A DNA stretch of 7,421 bases from Candidatus Bathyarchaeota archaeon (GTDB taxonomy: Archaea > Thermoproteota > Bathyarchaeia > TCS64), in NCBI GenBank assembly GCA_030608725.1, contig JAUWDP010000047.1, positions 1 to 7,421 on the forward strand, in the 5' to 3' direction. The notes below the pieces were generated by a model, which saw only the letters and a list, made by a program, of their open reading frames with translations, was not told the DNA's origin and ran no database searches. Of the stretch, positions 1 through 5,424 are shown piece by piece; the first letter of the stretch is position 1, and the number at the start of each line of letters is the position of its first letter. The position numbers and the translations under genes are program-made.

Positions 1-247
1 TCAGCATCCGCTTGGACATCGCGTCCGTCCTGTCGCAGATGAGCTGCCCCAGCCAATCGGGGCCTATGGGCAGGTCCTCGAAGTAGTCGCCTGTGTCTTC
101 GTGGATCCAGGCGTTGAGGAGCTGGAGTTCCATGAGCTCGACGTCCTCGACGGACCTCTCCAGGAGTTTGGCGATCTCCTCAGTGGGCATCTCGGACATC
201 AGGACCTCGATGTACATTGCGTAGCCTCCGCTCACCTCATCGTCCAT
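1..247 (-). CDS. Hypothetical protein, 5' part only (runs off left edge)
   Basis: An open minus-strand frame starts at the ATG at 247-245 and continues to the window edge without a stop, giving 82 codons. The start is supported by a GGAGG at 261-257, nine bases upstream, and by an AT-rich TATA-like element further up (291-284). The protein is acidic with no membrane segment in the visible part. Residues about 20-46 (MPTEEIAKLLERSVEDVELM) read like a small helix-turn-helix of the region-4 or TrfB type: a TxEEIAxLL helix, a short turn and a second helix. I infer this from pattern alone. Codon use matches the GC-rich genes around it. I do not recognise a family, and the missing C-terminus may hold the deciding domain. 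That it is a real gene is well supported; its function is unknown. Confidence 0.65.
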   Translation of the reverse strand, partial: MDDEVSGGYAMYIEVLMSEMPTEEIAKLLERSVEDVELMELQLLNAWIHEDTGDYFEDLPIGPDWLGQLICDRTDAMSKRML

Positions 248-283
248 CAGAACTAACCTCCAGTTGGCTAAGTCGAATGGTGG

Positions 284-297
284 AATAAAAACTAAAT
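284..297 (-). promoter_or_regulatory. TATA-like box for the left-edge gene
   Basis: On the minus strand this stretch reads TTTAGTTTTTATT. Its centre lies about 27 bases before a start site near 261, just ahead of the Shine-Dalgarno at 261-257 and the ATG at 247. The T-run also follows the stop of the upstream microprotein gene (307), so it could double as an archaeal oligo-T terminator for that gene. This rests on spacing and base composition only. Confidence 0.4.
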
Positions 298-306
298 CTA
301 GATGGC

Positions 307-459
307 CTAGAACTCTTCTTCGCTGGACCTGTCCTTCAGGAACCAGTAGCCGACCTGTATTATCTTGTAGAGGCAGTATACACCGAAGATGTTGGTGCCT
401 ATTAAGAACAGGATCCCTATAGGGTCGTTGGCGGCCAAATCCTTAGCACTCAAATCCAT
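307..459 (-). CDS. Small single-span membrane protein, 50 aa, unknown function
   Basis: A short frame from ATG at 459-457 to TAG at 309-307 encodes 50 residues. Residues about 13-40 are strongly hydrophobic (PIGILFLIGTNIFGVYCLYK, then IIQVGYWFL) and fit one membrane helix, or a tight pair. An acidic and polar N-terminus precedes them, and a charged tail (KDRSSEEEF) follows. A GGAGG at 465-461 lies only one base before the ATG but seven bases before a TTG at codon 3 (453-451). The true start may therefore be that TTG, giving 48 residues. Nothing identifies a family. It lies between the left-edge gene (same strand, 59 bases downstream) and the divergent O-methyltransferase. The coding call rests on the Shine-Dalgarno, the clean membrane segment and position. 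Confidence 0.6.
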   Translation of the reverse strand: MDLSAKDLAANDPIGILFLIGTNIFGVYCLYKIIQVGYWFLKDRSSEEEF

Positions 460-472
460 ACCTCCGGCTTCG

Positions 473-480
473 TTTATAAA
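473..480. promoter_or_regulatory. Symmetric TATA element in divergent intergenic region
   Basis: TTTATAAA is a perfect palindrome and could bind TBP in either direction. For the minus-strand microprotein it is only about 17 bases from the ATG at 459, which would put the RNA start inside the proposed coding region. For the plus-strand O-methyltransferase it would give a leader of roughly 70 bases. It is a strong TATA match with ambiguous ownership. Confidence 0.4.
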
Positions 481-533
481 CCCTCTTGAACGGTCACACG
501 GATTGTAGGTACATTTCCAGCAGTTGTTACAAA

Positions 534-552
534 ACGTTAACGTCTTAAGACG
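534..552. promoter_or_regulatory. Two overlapping palindromes upstream of the O-methyltransferase
   Basis: ACGTTAACGT (534-543) and CGTCTTAAGACG (541-552) are perfect 10- and 12-base palindromes sharing three bases. The second is centred 26-27 bases before the ATG at 573, exactly where a TATA box sits for a leaderless archaeal transcript. Its TTAA core could serve as that box, and the symmetry suggests a dimeric regulator site. The function is inferred; the symmetry is seen directly. Confidence 0.4.
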
Positions 553-572
553 CTCCTCCGTGAATACCCTGG

Positions 573-1130
573 ATGGACGTGAGCAAGGCTGATAGGGTGC
601 TCCGAGAGATAGAGAGCTCTGGGGGGAGGAGGTGGCTTCCCATAATAGGGCGGGGGAGGGGGCAGATACTCGTGGAGCAGATCCGCCTCCACAGTCCCAA
701 GCGCATCCTCGAGGTCGGGACCTTCGTGGGCTACTCGACTATCCTCATGGCGAAGGAGCTCCCAGCGGGGGCGGAGGTCATCGGAATCGAGATCGACGAG
801 GACGAGGCTGAGCAGGCGAGGGCGAACATCGAGGCGGCTGAGCTGGAGGCGACTGTGACCGTGGAGACGGGGGACGCCCTTGAGATCATCCCGAGGCTGG
901 AGGGGGAGTTCGACATGGTCTTCCTCGACGCCGACAAGTGGGAGTACTTCAACTACCTGAAGCTGGTGGAGGGCAAGCTACACGCCGGGAGCGTCATAGT
1001 TGCCGACAACGCCGGGTCCTCCTCACGCGCCATGGGGAACTACCTGGAACATGTCAGGGACTCCGGGCTCTACACCAGTGAGTTCATCCCAGGGGGCTGG
1101 GATGGGGTAGAGATCAGCGTGAAGCTATAA
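573..1130 (+). CDS. Class I SAM-dependent, metal-dependent O-methyltransferase (COMT/CCoAOMT-like)
   Basis: This 185-residue cytosolic enzyme should transfer a methyl group from S-adenosylmethionine to a hydroxyl on a small molecule. The Rossmann signature is complete: motif I ILEVGTFVGYST at about 45-56, the acidic ribose-binding residue in IGIEID (about 70-75) and TGDAL at 99-103. The divalent-metal residues expected for catechol-type enzymes are present as D119 in FLDADK and D145-N146 in VADNAG. The length is slightly below the usual 200-220 residues, mainly through a short N-terminus. No Shine-Dalgarno precedes the ATG. A TTAA-centred palindrome 27 bases upstream supports a leaderless start. 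The gene ends two bases from a convergent gene, so no operon partner shows the substrate. Annotation as a tRNA hydroxyuridine methyltransferase (TrmR-like branch of the same family) is an alternative that cannot be excluded. Confidence 0.88.
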   Translation: MDVSKADRVLREIESSGGRRWLPIIGRGRGQILVEQIRLHSPKRILEVGTFVGYSTILMAKELPAGAEVIGIEIDEDEAEQARANIEAAELEATVTVETGDALEIIPRLEGEFDMVFLDADKWEYFNYLKLVEGKLHAGSVIVADNAGSSSRAMGNYLEHVRDSGLYTSEFIPGGWDGVEISVKL

Positions 1131-1132
1131 GA

Positions 1133-2095
1133 TTAGAGCCGCTTGATGACCTCATCCCTAAACTTGGTCAGCCGCTCCTTGCTCTCCTCGACGTTGGAGG
1201 CAGGCCTGACATAGGCTATCATCAGCTTCATCCCCATGTCCTCCGCCTTCCTCAGCTTCCCCACGAGGGCCTCCGGGGTTCCCACGAAGGCGTTCTCCTT
1301 GATGTTCTCCACGGTCGTGGGGCCCCCGAAGCCGAAGGCCCTCCCGCCCGCCATCCTCTTCGCGAGGGCGTCGTACTCCTCCTCGGTGTCCGTGAGCACC
1401 AGTGAATGATCGAAGCCAGAGAAGAAGAAGTCGTCCATCTTCTTACACGCCTTTTCAAGGGCGGGCAGGACGTAGCTTAATCCGTTTTTGAGGACCGGGA
1501 GTGGTCCCTGGATGTTGACCCCGTCGCAGTACTTGGCCGAGATGCGGAACATCCGGGGCTTCCTTGCGCCGATGGAGATCCTGATGTTCTTCTGGACGGG
1601 CTGCGGGATGTTGATGGCGTTCTTCAGCGTCCAGTACCTGCCCTCGTGGGAGAACTCCTCGTTGTTGAGCATCCCCCTGAGGATATGGACAGCCTCCTTG
1701 ACCCTGTCGACCCGCTCCTTAGGGGATGGCACGCCCCTGCCCCGACCCATGAGGTCGTATCCCTCGTACTCGTCCCTCATCCAACCTCCGCCTAAGATGA
1801 CCTCGTACCTGCCGCCGATCATGTTCTCGAGGGTGGAGATCATCTTCGCGAGCATCGCTGGGTTCCTCATGGAGTTCATGAGGGTAATGTGACCCACCCG
1901 GAGCCTCTTGGTCTCAAGCCCGATACCCGTGATCGCCGTCCAAGACTCCAGGAACGGAAGCTTCTTGTTCCCGAAGAGGGGGACCACATGATCGTTGAGG
2001 AAGGCCCCGTAGAGCCCCAGCTCCTCTGCGTGCCTCGCGAGGTTCAGCATCCCCTCGTAGCTTTCTCCTGGCCTAATGAAATAACCGAAATCCAT
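1133..2095 (-). CDS. LLM-class (luciferase-like), probably F420-dependent oxidoreductase
   Basis: This is a 320-residue TIM-barrel protein of the bacterial luciferase / methylene-H4MPT reductase superfamily. In archaea such enzymes usually use reduced coenzyme F420 for hydride transfer. Visible landmarks are the N-terminal strand FGYFIRPG, HAEELG (22-27), GHITLMNSMRNPAMLAKM (68-85), GGRYEVILGGGW (94-105), the RVDRVKEAVHILR helix and a C-terminal FVGTPEALVGKL (270-281). A longer frame opens at 2116, but the ATG at 2095 is preferred. It begins the family's usual N-terminal strand and lies 27 bases from the TATA-like TTTTTAAG, implying a leaderless mRNA. The stop TAA (1135-1133) is two bases from the convergent methyltransferase stop. 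The substrate cannot be assigned. FMN rather than F420 is possible, since no deciding residue is obvious. Confidence 0.87.
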   Translation of the reverse strand: MDFGYFIRPGESYEGMLNLARHAEELGLYGAFLNDHVVPLFGNKKLPFLESWTAITGIGLETKRLRVGHITLMNSMRNPAMLAKMISTLENMIGGRYEVILGGGWMRDEYEGYDLMGRGRGVPSPKERVDRVKEAVHILRGMLNNEEFSHEGRYWTLKNAINIPQPVQKNIRISIGARKPRMFRISAKYCDGVNIQGPLPVLKNGLSYVLPALEKACKKMDDFFFSGFDHSLVLTDTEEEYDALAKRMAGGRAFGFGGPTTVENIKENAFVGTPEALVGKLRKAEDMGMKLMIAYVRPASNVEESKERLTKFRDEVIKRL

Positions 2096-2117
2096 AACCC
2101 ATACACCCTGTACCAAG

Positions 2118-2130
2118 TTTTTAAGTATAT
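2118..2130 (-). promoter_or_regulatory. TATA box for the LLM oxidoreductase
   Basis: The minus strand reads ATATACTTAAAAA. The centre of CTTAAAAA is about 27 bases from the A of the ATG at 2095, the canonical archaeal TATA-to-start distance. There is no Shine-Dalgarno between them, so the transcript is probably leaderless. This also argues against the longer start at 2116. Confidence 0.6.
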
Positions 2131-2190
2131 TCTACCGGGGAAGGACACCCTTAAACCCAGAGAGCCCTCTATCATCCTTCGGTTAACAGG

Positions 2191-2610
2191 ATGCGGAAGG
2201 GGCTGGTCGTCGTCTTCGAGGGGCAGAGGGTCCTCCTAAGGGTCTTCAGGCGCTACCTCTACCCTCTCCGCCACACTTTCGAAGGCGGGGAGGTCGTGGT
2301 CTACACAGACACGAGGAGGGAGGTTGAGATAAACTACGACCGCGCCGAGGACTTCGACCTTGACGACCCCTTCAAGAGGATAGCCCTCATCCGGCTGGCC
2401 AGAGCGATGGACTGCCTCAACTGGGGGGAAACCGTGGACGGGATCAGGGAGTGCACCGTCACCATTTGCAGGAGCGAGGAACTCCACGGATTTCCCTCGG
2501 AGGAGAGCGCCTGGGTCCCCTTCGACCCGGAGAGGCTTGAGCCCCTGGAGGAGAGGCTGGAGAAGCTCAGGAGAAGGGTGGAGTGGGACGAGAGGCTGAC
2601 CAAGCCCTGA
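2191..2610 (+). CDS. Conserved-looking hypothetical protein, 139 aa
   Basis: A soluble, charged protein of 139 residues that I do not recognise. The first 45 residues look like a small beta domain, with alternating hydrophobic strands (GLVVVFEGQRVLLRVF, then GGEVVVYTD and REVEINYD). The middle (DDPFKRIALIRLARAMDCLN) forms an amphipathic helix. The last 30 residues (PERLEPLEERLEKLRRRVEW) form a heptad-like charged helix that could be a coiled coil. There is no membrane segment or signal peptide. Codon use matches the neighbours. A weak TATA-like CCTTAAAC at 2150-2157 would put the RNA start about 11 bases before the ATG. It is divergent from the oxidoreductase and 60 bases upstream of trmI, which has its own TATA box, so it need not be in that operon. 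Confidence 0.75.
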   Translation: MRKGLVVVFEGQRVLLRVFRRYLYPLRHTFEGGEVVVYTDTRREVEINYDRAEDFDLDDPFKRIALIRLARAMDCLNWGETVDGIRECTVTICRSEELHGFPSEESAWVPFDPERLEPLEERLEKLRRRVEWDERLTKP

Positions 2611-2638
2611 AGCTTATCCCCTGAGGTCACGGGGGGAA

Positions 2639-2647
2639 GATTATATG
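2639..2647 (+). promoter_or_regulatory. TATA box for trmI
   Basis: GATTATATG is centred 27 bases upstream of the ATG at 2671. The distance fits a leaderless transcript beginning at that codon. It argues against the GTG at 2653, which would lie before the RNA start site. Confidence 0.6.
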
Positions 2648-2670
2648 GCTGAGTGCTCCTCCTAGGGGAT

Positions 2671-3456
2671 ATGATGAACGTCATAGGCGAGGGCGACGAC
2701 GTCCTCCTCTACCTCGACGGGAGGAGGACCTACATGGTGAGGGTCGAGTCTGGGAAGCAGTTCCACACCCACAGGGGCTACGTGGAGCTGGGGGAGCTCA
2801 TCGGGAGGCCCTACGGCTCCACCGTCATGAGCAGCCTCAACATCAGCTTCTACGCTCTGAAGCCCCTCGTCAGGGACAGGATCATGAAGACGAACCGCCG
2901 CACCCAGGTGCTCTACCCCAAGGACATCGGCCACATCCTCCTCCACGTTGGCGTCGGGGCGGGGAGTCGGGTCGTAGAGGCGGGGACGGGGAGCGGCGCC
3001 CTCACCATGGCCCTCGCCGAGGCCGTGAGGCCGGGGGGCAGGATCTACAGCTATGACATCAACCCCAAGTTCCAGGGTGTGGCGGCCGGGAATATAGAGC
3101 GGGCCGGCCTCATGGAATATGTAGAGTTGAAGGAGGCGGACATCACAGCTGGGATTGAGGAGACAGATGTCGACTCCGTCATATTGGACCTGGCCACCCC
3201 ATGGCTCGTCGTCCACCATGCCTATGAGGCGTTGGCCGGGAGCGGGGTCTTCGTCTCTTTCAGCCCCACCATCGAGCAGGTCATGAAGACAGTCTACGCC
3301 CTCAAGCAGCACCCCTTCATCGAGGTGGAGACCATCGAGCTCCTGCTCAGGAACATCACCGTCGCCGAGAACAGAACCCGCCCCCGCACCCAGATGCTGG
3401 GCCACTCGGGGTACATCACCGCGGCCCGGAAGGTCATCGGGGAGGGCAACCCCTAA
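2671..3456 (+). CDS. trmI: tRNA (adenine-N1)-methyltransferase TrmI (A57/A58)
   Basis: This enzyme makes 1-methyladenosine in the T-loop of tRNA. Archaeal members modify both A57 (on the route to 1-methylinosine) and A58, acting as homotetramers. From the ATG at 2671 the protein is 261 residues, normal for archaeal TrmI. An N-terminal beta domain (about 1-60) precedes TNRRTQVLYPKD (74-85), the SAM motif VVEAGTGSGALT (101-112), the acidic residue in YSYDINP (127-132), the catalytic-loop signature LDLATPW (172-178) and the C-terminal RPRTQMLGHSGYI (237-249). A GTG at 2653 would add six residues but lies upstream of the RNA start predicted from the TATA box. The peptidase gene follows 31 bases downstream on the same strand and may share the transcript. 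The assignment is secure. Confidence 0.95.
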   Translation: MMNVIGEGDDVLLYLDGRRTYMVRVESGKQFHTHRGYVELGELIGRPYGSTVMSSLNISFYALKPLVRDRIMKTNRRTQVLYPKDIGHILLHVGVGAGSRVVEAGTGSGALTMALAEAVRPGGRIYSYDINPKFQGVAAGNIERAGLMEYVELKEADITAGIEETDVDSVILDLATPWLVVHHAYEALAGSGVFVSFSPTIEQVMKTVYALKQHPFIEVETIELLLRNITVAENRTRPRTQMLGHSGYITAARKVIGEGNP

Positions 3457-3487
3457 ATTCCCAGAAGCCCTCCCTTTTCCGAATGTT

Positions 3488-4426
3488 ATGTTTGACAAGA
3501 AATCGCTTGACCTCATGAAGGAGATGATGGAGGCCTTCGGGCCCTCCGGGTTTGAACGGGAGGTCAACGGCATCGCGAAGGCGTACATGGAGCCCTACTC
3601 AGACGAGGTCGTCGTTGACAAGCTGGGCACTGTCACCTTCGTCGCCAGGGGAGGTTCTGAGAGGCCCCGGGTGCTCCTCGCGGGGCATACCGACGAGGTC
3701 GGGTTCATAATCTCGACAATCACCAAGGAGGGATACCTCACATTCAACCCCCTCGGGGGCTGGTGGGACCAGGTCCTCCTCAGTCAGAGGGTGACGATAC
3801 GCACCAACAAGGGGCTCATCCCTGGCGTCATCGCCGCGAAGCCCCCCCACATCCTGCCCCAGGACGAGAGGAACAAGGTGGTGACAAAGAAGCAGATGTT
3901 CATCGACGTGGGCGCCTCCAGCAAGGAGGAAGTCGAGGAGATGGGGGTGAAGATGGGGGACCCGGTGGTCCCGTGGAGCCCCTTCTCGATAATCCGGGAG
4001 GGGAAGGTGGCCATGGGGAAGGCATTCGACGACAGGATCGGGGCGTTCATCTTCATGGAGGCCATCAGGCGCATCAAGGAGGGAAAGATCGAACACCCCA
4101 ACACCATCTACGGCGCAGCCACGGTCCAGGAGGAGGTAGGCCTAAGGGGTGCCACAACCATCAGCCACGTCGTCGACCCGGACGTAGCTATAGTTCTGGA
4201 GGTGGACATAGCCGGTGACGTCCCGGGGATCAAGCCCCAGGAGGCCCCCACGAAGATGGGGGAGGGGCCGAGCCTCCTCACATACGACAGGAGCATGATC
4301 CCCAACCAGCCTCTGAAGGAGTTCGTCATCAAGGTGGCGAAGGAGGCCGAGATACCCCTCCAGCTCAGCCAGGTCTCCGGGGGAAGCACGGATGCTGGCA
4401 GGATCCACGTGAGCCGGGCGGGGTGA
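3488..4426 (+). CDS. M42 (TET-type) aminopeptidase, ended early by an in-frame TGA
   Basis: M42 enzymes are two-metal aminopeptidases that assemble into dodecameric tetrahedra and trim peptides left by the proteasome. The first 312 residues are a good match: H67-x-D69 in LLAGHTDEVGF, the DxG-type basal domain, D181-D182 in KAFDDRIGA, the catalytic and ligand pair E215-E216 in VQEEVGLRGA, D240 in LEVDIAGD and GGSTDAGRIHVSRAG (298-312). The reading frame then meets TGA at 4424-4426. The product would stop before the family's last metal ligand, and such a truncated protein should not bind both metals. The ATG at 3488 lies 31 bases after the trmI stop with no Shine-Dalgarno. A weak TATA-like CTAAATTC overlaps the trmI stop. 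The rest of the gene is described in the next entry. It is either a fresh pseudogene, a base error, or a recoded gene of 362 codons. Confidence 0.88.
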   Translation: MFDKKSLDLMKEMMEAFGPSGFEREVNGIAKAYMEPYSDEVVVDKLGTVTFVARGGSERPRVLLAGHTDEVGFIISTITKEGYLTFNPLGGWWDQVLLSQRVTIRTNKGLIPGVIAAKPPHILPQDERNKVVTKKQMFIDVGASSKEEVEEMGVKMGDPVVPWSPFSIIREGKVAMGKAFDDRIGAFIFMEAIRRIKEGKIEHPNTIYGAATVQEEVGLRGATTISHVVDPDVAIVLEVDIAGDVPGIKPQEAPTKMGEGPSLLTYDRSMIPNQPLKEFVIKVAKEAEIPLQLSQVSGGSTDAGRIHVSRAG

Positions 4427-4576
4427 CCCTCCGTGGTCATCTCGGTGCCCACGAGGCACATCCACAGCCACGTTGGGCTACTCAGCCTCGAGGACGTAGA
4501 GAATGCCATACTCCTTGTCATAGAGCTGCTGAAGAGGCTGGACGCCAACACCGTCGAGGGCTTCACCGCCCTCTAA
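4424..4576 (+). pseudogene. C-terminal remainder of the M42 aminopeptidase, in the same frame after TGA
   Basis: Directly after the TGA the same frame stays open for 49 codons to TAA at 4574-4576. It encodes the normal end of an M42 protein: PSVVISVPTRHIHSH, then GLLSLEDVENAILLVIELLKRLD. H326 (RHIH) is the expected final metal ligand. Counting the TGA as one codon gives 362 residues, a usual family length, so nothing is inserted or lost. The tail shows no further decay and its codon use is normal. A GTG at 4433-4435, two codons after the TGA, could allow re-initiation to make a 47-residue fragment. Independent expression is unproven. Sense codons one base from TGA encode Cys, Trp, Arg, Gly, Ser or Leu. 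Confidence 0.85.
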
Positions 4577-4606
4577 GCTTTTAGATAGCCTCCATCCCCT
4601 TTTCTC

Positions 4607-4612
4607 AGGAGT
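4607..4612 (+). promoter_or_regulatory. Shine-Dalgarno deciding the TTG start of the Dam gene
   Basis: AGGAGT lies five bases before the TTG at 4618-4620. An in-frame TAA at 4612-4614 overlaps its end, so no earlier start is possible. The conserved first motif begins at codon 3, so no later start is credible. Confidence 0.8.
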
Positions 4613-4617
4613 AAGAG

Positions 4618-5424
4618 TTGAGACCCCTCCTCAAGTGGGCCGGCGGGAAGCGCACACAGGTCGAGAGGATAGTCTCTCTCTTCCCGGAGGAGTACGGTGA
4701 CTACCACGAGCTCTTCTTCGGGGGAGGAGCCGTCTTCTTCCACATCACGCCTGGAGGAGGGACCATCAACGACATCAACCCCCGGCTCATCAACTTCTAC
4801 AGGGTCGTCAGGGACAGCCCCCGGGAGCTCATGGATGAGGCCTCACGGTACAGGTACGCGGAGGCAGAGTACTACGAGCGCAGGGAGAGGTTCAACTCCC
4901 CAGGTCTGTTCGATGTCGAGGACGCGGCCCTCTTCCTCTACCTGAACAGGACGGCCTACAACGGGCTGTACAGGGTGAACTCCAAGGGGGAGTTCAATGT
5001 CCCTTTCGGGACTTACAAGAACCCCACGATAGTTCCGAGGAAGCGTGTTCTCACCACCAGTGAGGTCCTTGGGGGCGTGGAGATACGCTGCGAGGACTTT
5101 GGCTACATACTTGACGTGGCCGAGGAGGGAGACCTCTGCTACATGGACCCCCCTTACCACCCCGCCAGCGAGACGGCGAACTTCACCGACTACTCCGTGG
5201 AGGGCTTCGGCTTGGAGAGCCATGAGCGCCTCAGGGACCTCTGCGTGGAGCTCGACGGGAGAGGTGTCTGGTTCGTTCTCAGCAACTCTGACACCCGTGA
5301 GATCAGGGAGTTCTTCGACGGGAAAGGCTTCGAGGTGAAGTCTTTCAGAACAAGGCGGATGATCAGCAGCAAGGTCTCCAGCAGGAGCTCAGGGAGCGAC
5401 CTCCTCATAACAAACTGCCGATGA
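4618..5424 (+). CDS. dam: DNA adenine N6-methyltransferase, Dam/D12 class (likely GATC-type)
   Basis: A 268-residue enzyme that methylates the N6 of adenine in a short DNA site. Members of this class often recognise GATC, but the target here is inferred. The motifs run in alpha-class order: PLLKWAGGKR (3-12), the SAM-binding ELFFGGGAVFF (31-41), NDINPRLINFY (51-61), LYLNRTAYNGLYRVNSKG with NVPFG (108-131), catalytic DPPY (177-180), FTDY...GF, FVLSNS (219-224) and a C-terminal RRMISSK...SDLLITN. Nothing essential is missing. Translation starts at TTG, fixed by an upstream in-frame TAA and a Shine-Dalgarno. The preceding M42 frame ends 41 bases upstream. No restriction endonuclease gene is adjacent, so it appears solitary, pointing to epigenetic marking, host protection or a remnant of a restriction-modification system. 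The TGA stop abuts the stop of the convergent gene. Confidence 0.93.
   Translation: MRPLLKWAGGKRTQVERIVSLFPEEYGDYHELFFGGGAVFFHITPGGGTINDINPRLINFYRVVRDSPRELMDEASRYRYAEAEYYERRERFNSPGLFDVEDAALFLYLNRTAYNGLYRVNSKGEFNVPFGTYKNPTIVPRKRVLTTSEVLGGVEIRCEDFGYILDVAEEGDLCYMDPPYHPASETANFTDYSVEGFGLESHERLRDLCVELDGRGVWFVLSNSDTREIREFFDGKGFEVKSFRTRRMISSKVSSRSSGSDLLITNCR

Noticed and set aside
1488..2239. Plus-strand frames of 134 and 116 codons opposite the LLM oxidoreductase and its promoter
   Set aside because: No start signals or recognisable motifs; the minus-strand oxidoreductase explains the region.
2662..3588. A 308-codon open frame on the minus strand opposite trmI
   Set aside because: Its translation is low in complexity, rich in Gly, Asp, Pro and Val, and mirrors GC-rich codons of trmI. 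The plus-strand frame has complete family motifs.
3599..4107. Minus-strand frames opposite the M42 gene
   Set aside because: They overlap a clearly conserved M42 coding region and have biased, repetitive composition typical of antisense shadows in GC-rich DNA.
4424..4426. Genome-wide reassignment of TGA to an amino acid
   Set aside because: Neighbouring genes end at TGA (2608-2610 and 5422-5424) where reading on would give unconserved extensions, so TGA appears to be a normal stop here.
4843..5223. A 126-codon minus-strand frame inside the Dam gene
   Set aside because: The Dam frame carries all conserved motifs; the antisense frame is a by-product of G/C-ending codons.
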